Below are positions 20,850-32,110 of a stretch of DNA of 64,000 nt, piece after piece. The stretch's first letter is position 1. Every line of letters starts with the position of its first letter. The position numbers and the translations under genes are program-made. Origin of the DNA: Cymbomonas tetramitiformis. Taxonomy: Eukaryota > Chlorophyta > Pyramimonadophyceae > Pyramimonadales > Pyramimonadaceae. The notes under the pieces were generated by a model. The model was not told the DNA's origin. It saw nothing but the letters and a program-made list of their open reading frames with translations, and did no database searches. The stretch covers positions 33,326-97,325 of the forward strand of contig LGRX02027831.1 of NCBI GenBank assembly GCA_001247695.2. Direction: 5' to 3'.

Positions 20850-20874
20850 GAAAGCGGGGTGATACCCCATAACC
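20850..20874 (-). promoter_or_regulatory. Primer-binding site of element E (half tRNA-iMet type)
   Basis: Directly next to the 5' LTR. The plus strand reads CCCCATAACC against the LTR, matching the 3' end of the 5' half of initiator tRNA-Met cut in the anticodon loop. Further tRNA-like bases (AAGCGGGGTG) lie just beyond. This priming mode is established for copia and Ty5; that this element uses it is inference. Confidence 0.6.
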
Positions 20875-21066
20875 TGTGAGATATATTGTTACGCCAATAT
20901 ATCGGGTGTCACTGTGAAAGGCTCATACAAGTGTAAACTCATTATCAAGATAAACGAATATAAGGCGGTCTGTGACCTAGGTATCTGTCACCTAGTACTG
21001 TACGAGTACTGGTACAGCTAACGGGAGTCAGAGCAAGTTATGACCTACGGGTCACTGAATCCAGCA
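20875..21066 (-). repeat. 5' LTR of element E
   Basis: 192 bp, matching 16936-17127 with one base difference. It is followed outside by the target duplication GATTG. Confidence 0.95.
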
Positions 21067-21303
21067 GATTGGAACACCGTCCTGGTGCCACACTCTTGAA
21101 GGGCCTGGAGTGTCTGGATCTGGAGCCCCGAGGCATGAAAGTTGTGCAACTCGCGTACGCGTGGCGGGAGCCTTCATTCAGAGTTGCTTAGCGCGGTCTC
21201 GTCTTACTCTGGGGCAAGTAAGGCGGCTTAGTGATAGAGAGTTCTGCTGTGGGTCTGGGCATCACCCGCTCCTTTCCAATCTCGGATTCCATGGCCTCGT
21301 TCC

Positions 21304-21609
21304 TCAGGGGCTCCACAGCTGATAGTTCTCATGAAGGGCGACGTGGGCTTGCTTCTCATTTACTGCAGCCTCATATTTCCAGTGGTCCCGCTCGCTCTGC
21401 ATCTGCTCCCTCTTGCGCTTCTCTGCATTGTGCATGTTGCGTAGGTCGCTGAGCGGAATTTTTGACCACTTCAGCCGGGCTTGCTTAATAGGGTCGAGAC
21501 GCTCCATATCTGCCACTGTGGCGATCCATCCACACTTCTCCCCACGCCCGCACCGCCTGCTTGCAAGCTCGTGTGTTTCTCCACGGTCGTTCTGCGCCCA
21601 GCACTGCAT
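21304..21609 (-). CDS. Possible exon, helical protein
   Basis: A 101-codon frame starting with ATG. Its second half is charged and predicted helical (SDLRNMHNAEKRKREQMQSE and on), unlike a random frame. Element E inserted about 240 bp downstream of its stop. No family recognised and no clear splice signals tested; it may be one exon of a larger host gene. Confidence 0.3.
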   Translation of the reverse strand: MQCWAQNDRGETHELASRRCGRGEKCGWIATVADMERLDPIKQARLKWSKIPLSDLRNMHNAEKRKREQMQSERDHWKYEAAVNEKQAHVALHENYQLWSP

Positions 21610-23262
21610 CCGTCAGGTCGGAATACGCAACCAAAAGCTTAATGCTAACACAAATAACAGTGAAAGCGTTGCGATTACAATATACATACAACGCGCACAA
21701 CCTTCTGTCATTCACGAATGAAACATCATTAATCCTACAAACATACCTCTGAGAGGCAGACAATGCACATCTATCCGGATAACCAGCACAAAATTCGCCC
21801 TGCATTTGATCATTGCTGTCCTCCTACGGTGTCAGATGTTGCCATATCTTATTAGTACTAAAAGGTACCATTTCCATGACCATATCGCATAAATTTTCCC
21901 AAAGCAGAATGGTTTATAGTGACTATCCCGTAAGTGCATATGGTTTTGAAATGTTGAGCGTAATTAGTCACGACAACACGTTTAGCAAGTCCCGTAAAGC
22001 CCGAAAAGCTTACCTTATCTCAGTAATCCTCCTAACGTTCTACAAGCCCACAAGATGCATTATCCGCCATGCGTAAGCGATACTTGAATAGCAGACCCAT
22101 CACGCCCCTAACAAAGTCCACCCAGGGGCATAACGCATGCGCCGAAGGCAGAGGTGCTCTTTCACCTGTTCCAATATTTTGGATAGGAGGTCGTGCGTCC
22201 GCCTCGATGATTGTACCCTGCATAGGACTTTTCGCGGACCACGAACACCTATGCAAAGTGCCGATGTTCATTGAATCGATGGTGCATGACTGGCTTTCAA
22301 CGGAGCAACAGTTATAGCGTGCCGTCATTAGTACCTCCGAGCAGCTCTAGCTTGACGGCATCAGTACATCTGAGCAGTTCTAGGTTGACGCCATCCGTGC
22401 AACTGAGCAGATCTAGCTTGACGCCATCAGTACACATCAGCAACTTTGTATTGTCTCAATCTCGTCAGCACCTGGTCGATATTCTAAGAAATACCGGGTG
22501 CTTACGATCCCGCTATGCAATGTGTGCCACGTCGTCGCACCTGCCTGCACACATTCGAGACGACAAGATGCGCGGGTTTCCACGTTTAGGTACTATAAGG
22601 ATTAAACTTGCCACCTCTAAAACTAAAAATACAATAATGCCGCAGTGCTCCGATTCCTGTGGTGCAGGATACGTCACGGGTCTGTCGCCCGCAAATTTCG
22701 GGGGGACAAAACAAGCGTGCTCCTGCAGCGCAATATGCGTATTTGAAACCCACTCATCGGTTCGGAATGAGTGAATATCAATGGCTAGTCAGGAGGGCCA
22801 CTTGCGGCTGAAGAGTCAGGTTGTGTTTGTTTGCTTGTTTGGACAAGAGCCGTGTTTAGGAGTGGGGACCCTTGCGGTGCGAGAACAGCGCTCTGTGCGA
22901 GGCGAGTTAGTGGGCCTTTGCCCAACGTCGCAATACAGTACCTCGCGACCTTCTCGATGACGCTGAAGTCGAAGTTCCTGGTGCACTAGGTGACGAGTGC
23001 ACGAAGTTCCGGATTCCCAATCTGACACGTGCGGGACAGCGGTAGGCCGCGTAAGCGTGTGTAAGTGCATAATGAGTGCAAGGTTGCTCGCGGTGGCTTA
23101 ATAGCCCCACAAGGTAGAAGGTACCCCGGCAGCAGTCACGGCGGCAGCGCTGCCTAACAGAAGCCCACGGGATACATCGATGGCCCTCACGTAGGGATCA
23201 GGTGATATCTGGTACGAACCTAATCAACCGTGAGAAGACTGAAGCACAAGGAGTGTGCGAGA
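21610..23262. other. No recognisable gene; one tandem repeat
   Basis: Short frames on both strands do not resemble known proteins. The stretch holds the 33-bp tandem repeat at 22339-22437 and otherwise mixed-composition DNA. The part next to 23.2 kb may be the 3' end of the decayed transposase to the right. Confidence 0.45.
22339..22437. repeat. 33-bp tandem repeat, three copies
   Basis: Units start at 22339, 22372 and 22405, each GAGCAG.TCTAG.TTGACG followed by CATC.GT. They are 80-90% alike by eye. Confidence 0.85.
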
Positions 23263-25027
23263 TCACCGATTCGCGAGGAACTTACCGCGTCTCTCACCAT
23301 CGGACGCAGATAACGGCATATTAGCTGCAAAAAGTGTTGTCGGTGGGCACGATGTGCACTTGACCGTCGCCATCACCGGTATGTGTGCGGGCGTTTTCAT
23401 TGCATACTCCATGACATTGATTGACCTCGATCGGATAAGCATGAGCGCCGCCCGCGACGTGCTGATGTCCACGGGGCAAATCTCGGGCAGGGGGTTCTGG
23501 GCGTGGAAAATGCTTTCTCGGCGGGAACACTGGAGGAGTCTTCCGTGAAATTCATCGAGCGTGAGGGTGGAATGCTCGGTCACGAAGGTTTTTATCCAAT
23601 GGTGAGAGCCCTCCTCCACACTCAGGTGTGACGGCTTCCCGGCGGGGAGATTCCCGTCGGGCCACGTGCCCCGCTTTCCCCACCAGTAGGTAGCGAACCA
23701 CTCGGTGTGTCGGTGATGTAGACTTCACCTTTTGCATTGTACTTAGCCAGAAGCATGCCGAACGCTCGCTCACGGAGTGGAGCAAAGGACACTTGACGGA
23801 GACGCCCAACATCTTGTTTGAAGGTGTCGTAGTTAGCCGCAACGACAAACGCATGTTTCTTGCCGTTGATGGTGTACTGACAGAGTATGGAAGTAACAGA
23901 AGGCGATCACTAAGTCGTCTTCGGTGTATGTGCCCTCCACGTCGTACATGTCAGGAAGCTCGCCACCCTCGTCCACCACCTTACAGAGCGCAAGTAGCAT
24001 GAACTCCACGTTCTTCGGGAAGCGACGGTTGGCTTGGTAAAAAAGCCCAACCCCTATCCTGCCCGAACATGCGTGGGCGCCAAATAACGTAGTGCAACTC
24101 GTAGATATCCATGAGAACTATGAGGTCTATAAGCTCGTACATTAGATCATCTTCGTGCGACTTAACCGCCACATACACGAGGGCATAGCGCGATGCGCTT
24201 GACGTTCCGCCTGTCTCCACGGGTAGTCCGCATCTCAGTAGCTTATAGGTGTCGTCACGTTGAAGCATTTTGAAGCGGATGAATAGGACGTAGCTTGGCC
24301 TTGCATGGTGGTGTATATGACAGTGAATCGCTTGCGGAGCGCCTGTACCGTGATAGTCTTGTACCAGCTGCTTGTAGGCGGTGTAAAAAGCTTTCAAGCG
24401 CGTTTGCCCAACGAAGAATGTGTGCTTGTGAAAGCTCCAATTGTGGGCGGTGAGCAGGTTCTTCAGTTGCTCGAGGAAGAATTGGGCGCCTGAAGTTCTC
24501 CCGAGAGCACGAATGCTATCGGTGAGTTCCTTCTCGGCCTCATCATACTCAATCTTCCATTTGTCTCGTTTCCACGGTTGCAGCAGGTCAAGGATAGCCG
24601 TGGCTTCCGTTGGAACAGGTGGAAGAGATTCCTCCGTGGCAAACCTCTCGTCGGGTAACGGCACGTAGGTGTTGACCGGGGAAAGAAACTTCCCATCGAA
24701 GAATGCAAGCACTCCCGGTTCGTGCTCATCGGTCGTGTCGTTGTCGCGGTGCATGAAAAGGAGATTTGCATCTTTGGCGCGCTCCATGTATTGGGCGTAG
24801 GTCTCAATTTCGTCATCGGCAAGAAGCTTAGGACGAGTGTTATAGACATAGGACTTCACAACCTCATAAGTAGGTTTCTCAATCAATGAGGTTTCATCTT
24901 GCAGAGCATTCCACACATGCGTTGGCGTGTGCCTCTTCACAATGAGCTTGTTGGTAAATGTTTTAGTAGCTTGGCATAAGCCTTTACCCGAGCAGTCTGC
25001 GTGCTCATGTTCGTTGGCCTGCTGCAA
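23263..25027 (-). pseudogene. Mutator-like (MULE) transposase, decayed
   Basis: The longest frame (25027-23981) has a leader like that of MULE transposases and then MLQRDDTYKLLRCGLPVETG...VYVAVKSHEDDLMYEL, which fits the first catalytic Asp block and the following block of the MULE DDE domain. The downstream parts continue in two other frames (23.98-23.63 kb) and end with a GTWPDGNLPAGKPS...EEGSHHWIKTF block that fits the late conserved W...N..E..H..IK region. At least two frameshifts and one in-frame stop separate the pieces, so the gene is broken. Terminal inverted repeats were not found. Confidence 0.55.
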
Positions 25028-27322
25028 GCTGTACTACTGTTTGCCTTCGTCAGAAACCCTAGTTGCCAGTTGAATCTCAACGCGCAACCATAAGTCTTGT
25101 GTATGGAGCACTTAAATTTGTAACTTGTGACTCCTTTCTTCGAGGTGTAGGCTCTTTGATCTTTGCTATACCCGTCGGGGCATATTTAGTGCACACGTTT
25201 CGTGCACACTTGCATACAGTCCACGTCGGAAAGAATACCACGCCAAGTTACTTGCGAACGGCGCTTGCGGATGTTATTGTTAACACCTTGTAATTCATCG
25301 TCACTATTGTCCGATTCATCTTGGTATATTTCTTGCCCTGATTTTTTGCGGGGCTATCCCAAGTAACATCCGCCATCAGTGTTGTCGCTTCTAACGAAGG
25401 AAACTAGAATGAAACAAGTTATGATAACCGAACTAATCCTTGCGGTGGCGTCTAGCGGTGTACAACAAAGTAATACAGCACAACACGGTGTACAGTACCG
25501 TGCACGGTATGTATTACGTAATGTCGTAATCACTATTCCCCAAAAATAAATGATCGATTTTATTCCCGAATCTCGTTTTTATCCCCCCGGAAATACCATG
25601 CCGGAATATCTCTACAAGAACAAACCACCCACATCGTATTTCGGAGGGAGAGTATGCTTGCACCGTCCTTCAAAACCCGGGTGATAAGGGTCCGTATAAT
25701 CGGATTAAAATTGGGAAAATGCCGCTATACGTTCCACCGACTTGTACTGCTTGGCTCTGTCTAACATTGTGTCTCAGCATTGCCTGGAGCTTCGTTCCAT
25801 ACCGTCGATCAAGGAAGTTTGGTATCTCGGTTGCGTGCTCGGGATCCAGCCCCGAACAATCCTCCGTTAAAACTGGAGCGCATGACGTGCAATCGCTTGG
25901 ACACGTTCGTAAAAGGAATCAGGCAAGTCCTCGGGGAATGATCGACAAGATCGTGTCACAGTCTGTCAATAATCGAAGCACCTAGACGAATCGATCACAG
26001 GAAAGATGTGCAACCAACATTTTTTGTTTTTGTTTTGTGGGTGGGTGGGGGGTGGGGGGGAGGGTGCCAAAGTTTCCGCTGGCTATTTTATTTGAGCCAT
26101 GAAATTTGCCAAAATAAGAAACCAATGGGTGCCAGCTAGCGAGTCTACTCGAGGATTTTCCAATTTCTTACGTGATAAGACATGCGCGTGGAATAAGAGC
26201 AATTTGACCCGATACAAAAGCCGGCAAAATGGTGATATTCGTATAAAAGATTATTCACATGTGATATGTAAAGACGTGTATGTGTGCTATCTGCAGCTTT
26301 CTGAGAGTAAGGGCGATGGATACGAAATCCCTGGCATTATCACATCTCCTAGTAGATTACTTGTTCATTTGCATCCACCAATCCCTCATTCAAAAGGCGA
26401 TCCAAAATATAGATATATGACGATACGATTTACCCAAACTTCAAATGCGTTATTATGTGTACGGGGTAGCCCATCTGGAAACAAAGTGGGAAGACAATTT
26501 CATGAGGCAAGGCATACCTTCACTGAGCAAGGCCATTCGCTTGCAATACGATGTTACCCTATACTTTCGCATGAGTCACAAGGTCGTGTCGACCAGCACC
26601 GGGGGTCAGACTTACTTGAACCAAAACAGCTCACAAGTATGGCACAGTGTAAAAGCTGGAGAGTGGGTTTTTTGAAAATCGGTGTCGTGTTATCAATTTA
26701 TGCTGTTCCCGCCTGCAAACACCTATTGTGCTAGACCTCCGGAACTCCATTTGGCTGAAGGCACAAAATCTCTGGAGAACCAAGGAAAAAGGCAACTGCA
26801 CTCGGGTGAGAGAAACTTAACTAAGCAACAATGTCTTGGCAATACAACGCAGCCGTTAGGCAGACTGAATACTAGTTGTAAAGAGGTGCTGGGAAGCTCA
26901 AAACAGGTTTACGGGTTGGATTCGTTCTCAAGTATGTGTCTTTTCTCAGATATCCACTAGGTGACAGCCGCTGCGTTCCTACCAGAACACCGCACATGTA
27001 AACAGCTAGGGGTACCTTGTAAGTGGAAAAAAGCAGCAGCAGCAGCAACCTTCAGAGACGCCGGACTGTCGCTAAAGAGTGAAAGGGTACTTGAGAGCAC
27101 CTTACTTTTGTGTGTTGGAGTGAGCATCGGCTCCCCAGAGGACGCTTGCAGCCTTCCAAGCTTATCTCTATTGTATTTACATCTATTTATATTTGTATTG
27201 TTCTTATCCTACAAGGCCTCACAGCTGTTGTCTACCAGACCTCTACGCATTCAGACCGTTAAAATATTTGCGCTACATAAACTGTGGTCTCAACTCTAAT
27301 ACTAAAGGAGAGTTCTAAATCT
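25028..27322. other. AT-rich stretch without a supported gene
   Basis: It contains a G/T-rich run (26016-26066) and a 211-codon plus-strand frame (26099-26734, ATG start) that matches nothing I know and lacks domain features; its size is notable for AT-rich DNA but I would not call it a gene on this evidence. Confidence 0.45.
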
Positions 27323-27766
27323 CTATGCAAGGACCATATCAGATAATAGGTTCTTGAACTTCTCATAACTTATGCTTCCGTCCGAGTCGACCACCCCATT
27401 CAGTTCATCATCCACGCATAGTCCAAAATCAGAGACCAGTCCCACTAGTTTTGCTGCTTCTATTCGACCGCTCGTATCGCTGCAACCGCCAAGTGCTTGC
27501 CATGCCTCCAAGGTCTCCATATCCTCAGTCTCGTAACTCGCTTTATTCGTTTCAACAATTTTCAAGTAATCGCCGAAGTTGATCTCGCCCTTCGCGCTTT
27601 CATCCACCTGTTGTATCATCAAGCGAACTTCCTCCTCTGTGCGATTGTTTCCCAACTCTTGTAAGAGACCTTTGAGCTCCACCGCGTCTAAAACTCCAGA
27701 CCCGTCACGATCCAACTGACGGTAAGATCGACGGCAAACCTCGATGTCATCTTCGGACATAGGCAT
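27323..27766 (-). CDS. EF-hand calmodulin-superfamily protein, axonemal DC3-like
   Basis: 147 residues from an ATG at 27766 (MPMSEDDIEVCRRSYRQLDR). The frame is open 71 codons further up, but that part looks like untranslated sequence and the chosen start gives the usual size of calmodulin-like proteins. One canonical EF-hand loop (DRDGSGVLDAVE) is present; the second (DESAKGEINFGD), third (CSDTSGRIEAAK) and fourth (VDSDGSISYEK) loops are degenerate, so perhaps one calcium ion is bound. The third-fourth pair, with EAWQALGG, resembles outer-dynein-arm docking complex DC3-type and related flagellar EF-hand proteins. It appears intronless. It is the only clear host-type gene here and sits among repeats. 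DC3-like is a guess; membership of the EF-hand family is firm. Confidence 0.75.
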   Translation of the reverse strand: MPMSEDDIEVCRRSYRQLDRDGSGVLDAVELKGLLQELGNNRTEEEVRLMIQQVDESAKGEINFGDYLKIVETNKASYETEDMETLEAWQALGGCSDTSGRIEAAKLVGLVSDFGLCVDDELNGVVDSDGSISYEKFKNLLSDMVLA

Positions 27767-28256
27767 GATGCCTCTGCCTGTTACAGTAAGGACGTTACAG
27801 TCAGAACTCCGCGAAGGATAAAAGGTGGATACGTCAGGGAGGTCGCACTGCCTCGGGACATGAAATTCACAGAAGATTATCTTTTGGGAGTACGGTCTGG
27901 ACCGTGAAACAGATATGAATAAAATAGCGGAATAAGCGATTGCAAGCACCTTGCAGGAAACAACATGTATCATGAGCATGCGTGTTCATAGTTCGGGGGG
28001 AGCTGAAGCAAAAGGTATACCTTAGAATTGCGAGCAAGAACTGTAGCGTCAAGTCAAAAGAAAAGCTACCTCAGGGAACAAATTGGAAGCTGATGCTCAG
28101 TAAAATGTCTGACGAGCAAGAATATGCACCAGTTACCAAAGTTTGGACTGCTTTTTTAGGGAGAGAGCACTTTTGAATTGACCTGGTATATTTGGGAGTT
28201 TGATTGTTTAAAAATCGTTTGGTTATGATATTGTTGCGCTGGGACAAATAACCAAT

Positions 28257-28292
28257 ATATAGGGGGTACGTGAACGTACAGGTGGGGAAAAA
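28257..28292 (+). repeat. 36-bp direct repeat, copy 1
   Basis: Identical to 30017-30052, 1.76 kb away. It contains the inverted repeat GTACGTGAACGTAC. The pair may mark the edges of a mobile or duplicated segment. Confidence 0.85.
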
Positions 28293-28390
28293 ATAAACCC
28301 CCCCCTGAGTATCCATCATCCGCATCATCATCATGTGAAGAGTGAGAGACCCGCGGCAAATAGAGGCGGCGACCAAGAGGGGGTTGGGTA

Positions 28391-28625
28391 CCTCTGGGGG
28401 GCTCCGCCCCCCAGACCCCCCTTCATTTTTCTCTGATGACCTGAATTACATTATTAACGCCGTGTGAAGTCATACGTTGTCATTTATGCATGAACTGCAT
28501 GTAATGTGGGGGCTACCGCTGGGGGCTCTGCCCCCCTTCATTATTCACTGATGACTTGGGTTAAATATAATTAAAATTTAATTATTACCGCACTGTGAAG
28601 TCATACCTTGTCATTCATGGATGAC
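28391..28625. repeat. About 120-bp tandem unit with G/C hairpin, two copies
   Basis: Each copy starts with a GGGGGCTC.GCCCCCC hairpin, then CTTCATT, TGATGAC and GTGTGAAGTCATAC, ending in TGTCATT.ATG. The second copy has extra AT-rich bases. No coding capacity. Confidence 0.7.
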
Positions 28626-28656
28626 CTTTATATTTATATTTAATTTTATTTATACT

Positions 28657-28708
28657 GTCGTGTCGTGTCGTGTCGTGTCGTGTCGTGTCGTGTCGTGTCG
28701 TGTCGTGT
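28657..28708. repeat. (GTCGT)n microsatellite
   Basis: About ten perfect copies of the pentamer, followed by degenerate GTGTC/GTACAG repeats to about 28800. It is not the telomere repeat of any group I know. Confidence 0.9.
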
Positions 28709-28805
28709 GTACAGTGACACACTGAGTCGTGTGTCACAGCTCACTGTGTCGTGTGTCACAGCTCTACTCTGTGTCGTGTACAGCGTACAGTGTACAGCCT
28801 ACGAT

Positions 28806-29006
28806 TCTGGCTTCATTTTTTCGACAATGACACAGTGTTAAGAGCCACTGAATTTTCGGAATCCGTTCACACATTTCTCAGATTTGAAGAATGAAGACGT
28901 AAAAAAAACTGAGACAGAAATCGTATACAGCGTACAGTGTCACAGTGTCTGGCTTCATTTTTTCGCACTGTTAAGGGGAATGACACAGTGTTAAGAGCCA
29001 CTGAAT
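28806..29006. repeat. Direct repeat of about 50 bp
   Basis: 28806-28855 and 28948-29006 share TCTGGCTTCATTTTTTCG and CACAGTGTTAAGAGCCACTG. The second copy has a short insertion. Confidence 0.75.
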
Positions 29007-30400
29007 TATATTTCCCGATTTTTCAAAAGAGGGGGATCTTCGATTCCATCTCCGATTTTTTCCCCAATATTTTATTTGTTGTCGGAGCTGGACTGGTACG
29101 GGTATCAATTTGTTACAAGAGATACTTCCTATATATAAATATAGGCTACACGCCTCTGATATGCAAGTTTATATAATTTATTCTTGGGGGCACGTGGGAA
29201 TCTTTTAATTATCTTTTCGTCAGTTGTGGAGTGCACGATACCCATTGGTCGAAGTCAGGCAAAATACGGTCGCTAGCCAATGGATTGCTAAAGGAGTTTC
29301 AGTAGTTCAGGACGCACCTCAAAGACCCATCAATTTGGTGCAGTTCACGTTTATGCGTTTATTTATGACGTAATTTATTACGGAAATGATAATGATCCTC
29401 CGATGAAGAATGAATGGTGAAGGAGATGATCGCGATGCTTCTGTTGGCTTAAGTATATAAAGGCTTATCAATCTCAGCAGTATTTTGCGTTCTTTTCATA
29501 TTCGATATAATTCCAAGAGAGTTATTATAGTTATAGTTATAGGAAACGACCAGAATTTGTCGATTCACGTGTCGATTCATGCCACGTGTAATAAACTAGT
29601 CATGTAAAGTGCCCATTTCCGCTTCCGCCTGCAAATCTACACTTGGCAATTCCTTGTAAAAGTGAAGGGAATCGATTCCTATGGTTTCCTGAGTACAACT
29701 GTAAACCTGAAAAGATCTCTTAAGATTATTTCCTTTCCGCTCTCGAAATCGAGCCATCCGGAATACCATACAATCCATGTTTGTCCATTAGACCAATAGC
29801 AATAGCCGGATTATACATTATTGATCATACGACATATTTATATAAATAAAATACCTTTAAACTATTATTTATATGTTGTTCTTATGCATGCGATAGCCAA
29901 TGGCATGTGTTCACGTTCACACCAAGGGGAATATAAATAAACAGTTCACAATTCTATACCCCTTGGTTCACACCTATAAAGGTCGAGGTCGTGTCACATC
30001 AGTCACATAAAAGAGAATATAGGGGGTACGTGAACGTACAGGTGGGGAAAAATCAATTTCCAAATTACTAGGTTGGTGGCCATTGAATTGAAGTAGACGT
30101 GTATTGACGATAGTTGGTATTTAAAGTGTTAACACCGATCCCCCCCTCGATCCTCGCAAAAAAGAATTATCTCCGTCAGATCGATGGTCGCCGATCGACA
30201 GTCAAGGGTTCGAACAAAGGTTTAACTCATATTTTATTCGGTTTACCTCATTTTTATATTTTATATTATAATATTAATTATTCAGACGACATTCTGTCGA
30301 TATATTTATAAATATATGTAAATATATATACAAACATATCTGCGATTGAAATTTTGTTTGCAGCTTTCATCTCAACGACGCAAATCGATTTCATCCACCA
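29007..30400. other. AT-rich stretch, no gene seen
   Basis: Only short frames. It contains small tandem repeats such as TTATAG near 29530-29548 and the second 36-bp repeat. Confidence 0.5.
30017..30052 (+). repeat. 36-bp direct repeat, copy 2
   Basis: Identical to 28257-28292, same orientation; the sequences diverge at once on both sides. Confidence 0.85.
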
Positions 30401-30590
30401 GCGTCACGCAAAAGAGCGTCACGCAAAAGAGCGTCACGCAAAAGAGCGTCACGCAAAGCTAGGCTATAAACTACTACACTATACGTCTCCCAAAGCTAGG
30501 CTGTGCTGTAAACTACTACACTATACGTCTCCCAAAGCTAGGCTGTAAACTACTACACTAATACGTCACCCAAAAGAGCGTGACGCAAAG
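30401..30590. repeat. Nested tandem repeats
   Basis: About 3.7 perfect copies of GCGTCACGCAAAAGA (30401-30457), followed by three copies of a 35-45-bp unit with TAAACTACTACACTA and CCCAAAGCTAGGCTG. There are no spacers, so this is not a CRISPR array. Confidence 0.9.
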
Positions 30591-31409
30591 CAATGTTCGT
30601 TCTGTAATAGCTGGTTTTTGCGAAATCAAACCTCTAAAAATTTATACACAAAAGCGTGACGTCATAAAACAGACTTTTTCAAAGAGGGGGACAATCTAAA
30701 GATTTTTCCCCAATTTGATATGGCGAGTTGTGATTAGTTGCACGATAGTTTGTGAACAACTCTTGGTTTCATGGTCTGAGGTCTCAGCTCTCGGCTCTCG
30801 GCTCTTGGCGCGGCGCCTCGCCAAAAATAAAAAGTGCGATGTTCATGAAGGGAGCAGGGTCGAGGGTGGTGTCAACTCAAGGTGAGGGTCAACCCTCAAC
30901 GCGGGTCTGTGGCTGTGGTTCCAGGGAAGAAGTGTCCCCTCCCCGACGCAACGTGATTGAATGTACGCCCGCTGAATTGGTCAAATCACGAATCCACAAT
31001 CCTGAATATTTTCATCATTCGCGCGCGCGCATGCACCTTGCAGTTTCTGGCGTGCGGCATGCAGGATCATCATTTATGTTTTATATGTCCAGTCGTAGTC
31101 GTGGCCTCGTGGCGAAGGATAGCGATAGTCATGTCATGCTCTGCGTTGGCTTTGACTGCTGCTGCTCGGCGTTGGCTTTGACGTGCGTGGTGCATCTCCG
31201 AAGGTCGTCTTAAAAGCTATTATCAATTATGAATTATCGCTCCGCCGAAACGCCCGACGCAAGGGATACGAGCCTATTGTCCATTAGCCTAAGTTGGCTC
31301 CAGCCAACCTAATTCGGCTTTAAGTTGGCTACGCCCACTTAACTTTTGGTGGGCTTATTGAGAGTTCATATGTCATGTCATATGTCATAATGACATATAG
31401 TCGTCGAGT

Positions 31410-31432
31410 GGAAGCGTGGTGGGCCCATAACC
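31410..31432 (+). other. Exact-looking 23-base match to tRNA-iMet 5' half
   Basis: It covers the D-arm to anticodon-loop part of plant-type initiator tRNA-Met and ends in GGGCCCATAACC. By analogy with element E this may be the primer-binding site of a lost LTR element whose LTR would lie to the right. No LTR pair was found near it, and a retro-inserted tRNA fragment is the alternative. Confidence 0.5.
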
Positions 31433-31891
31433 TCATGAAAGAGGAGATATATATAATGGGTATATATATCAGTGCAGAGACGGAAACTGGACTACGTTCG
31501 GGCTTTCGGATAGAGGACTAAGATGAAGATAATAAAATACCGAGGTGGTTTATTGTCGGGCGATCACGCGGGGTGGCAGGTTGCAAGTGACACTCAGGGC
31601 AAGGGGTGACACTACGGGGACACTGACTGTCATACGTGACACAAAGTCATGTTCCGCGTGATGTTGTCAGTACGGTCGACTATGACATGTACAGTCATAA
31701 TGTCCGTCATCCACTTAAGGTAAGTGACATCTGTCATCGAGAGGCCAGGTATTGGCATCGAGATGGCGAACAAGCAAGACAAGTCTTGAAGAACCGAAGT
31801 GTTCTGAGAAGACGCGTCTTCGCTTCAAGCATGAAATGAACAGCATGCGAGTATCAAAGGCTATTTCGACCAGCCGATACGGGAAGTTCAC

Positions 31892-31953
31892 CCAGTGCCC
31901 TCGGGTTCACAACCCGATGGTGGTAACGCATGAGAGTTGCGTGAGGGCACTGG
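31892..31953. other. Predicted three-way-junction RNA structure
   Basis: An 11-bp outer stem (CCAGTGCCCTC with GAGGGCACTGG) encloses two hairpins: GGGTT-CAC-AACCC and ACGCA-TGAGAGT-TGCGT, joined by a 10-base linker. There is no hammerhead core and no tRNA T-arm. Structure only; no sequence family recognised. Confidence 0.5.
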
Positions 31954-32060
31954 AAGTATATGAGGAGCATTGGGCTCATGCAAGCACTTCTGGCCACCAG
32001 ACTGCTGCACTCATACCCCACCAAATACTCTCGCGTGCTTGCTACTTGGCTACTATCCTA

Positions 32061-32110
32061 TGGTCCTTGTGGGAGGACCATAATCGATTATGGTCCTCCC
32101 ACAAGGACCA
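32061..32110. repeat. 50-bp perfect palindrome
   Basis: Two 25-base arms without mismatch, centred on ATCGAT. Each arm contains the hairpin unit TGGTCCTTGTGGGAGGACCA, which recurs at 32883 and 33082. Confidence 0.95.

Larger units (their letters stand above)
16936..21066 (-). mobile_element. Complete short LTR retroelement E (non-autonomous)
   Basis: Two LTRs of 192 bp (16936-17127 and 20875-21066), beginning TGTGAGATA and ending CCAGCA, differ at one base. The flanking 5 bases are GATTG on both sides (16931-16935 and 21067-21071), a perfect target-site duplication. On the minus strand the 5' LTR is followed directly by GGTTATGGGG (20865-20874), which fits an initiator tRNA-Met half-molecule primer, and the 3' LTR is preceded by the purine-rich CAGGGAGGTG. 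The 4.1-kb body encodes a gag-like protein and a second ORF but no reverse transcriptase or integrase, so it must move in trans. One MITE has inserted in it. Confidence 0.93.

Noticed and set aside
26099..26734. 211-codon plus-strand gene
   Set aside because: No domain, no similarity to known families and odd residue content; kept only as a remark.
28657..28708. Telomeric repeat
   Set aside because: GTCGT is not a known telomere unit, and the tract degenerates into related simple sequence; ordinary microsatellite.
30401..30457. CRISPR-like array
   Set aside because: Copies are directly adjacent with no spacers, and the DNA is eukaryotic.
30752..31213. 153-codon plus-strand ORF
   Set aside because: The residue pattern looks random, there is no domain, and the frame lies in repeat-derived DNA.
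31892..31953. Hammerhead ribozyme
   Set aside because: A three-way junction is predicted, but CTGANGA and GAAA core bases are absent on both strands.
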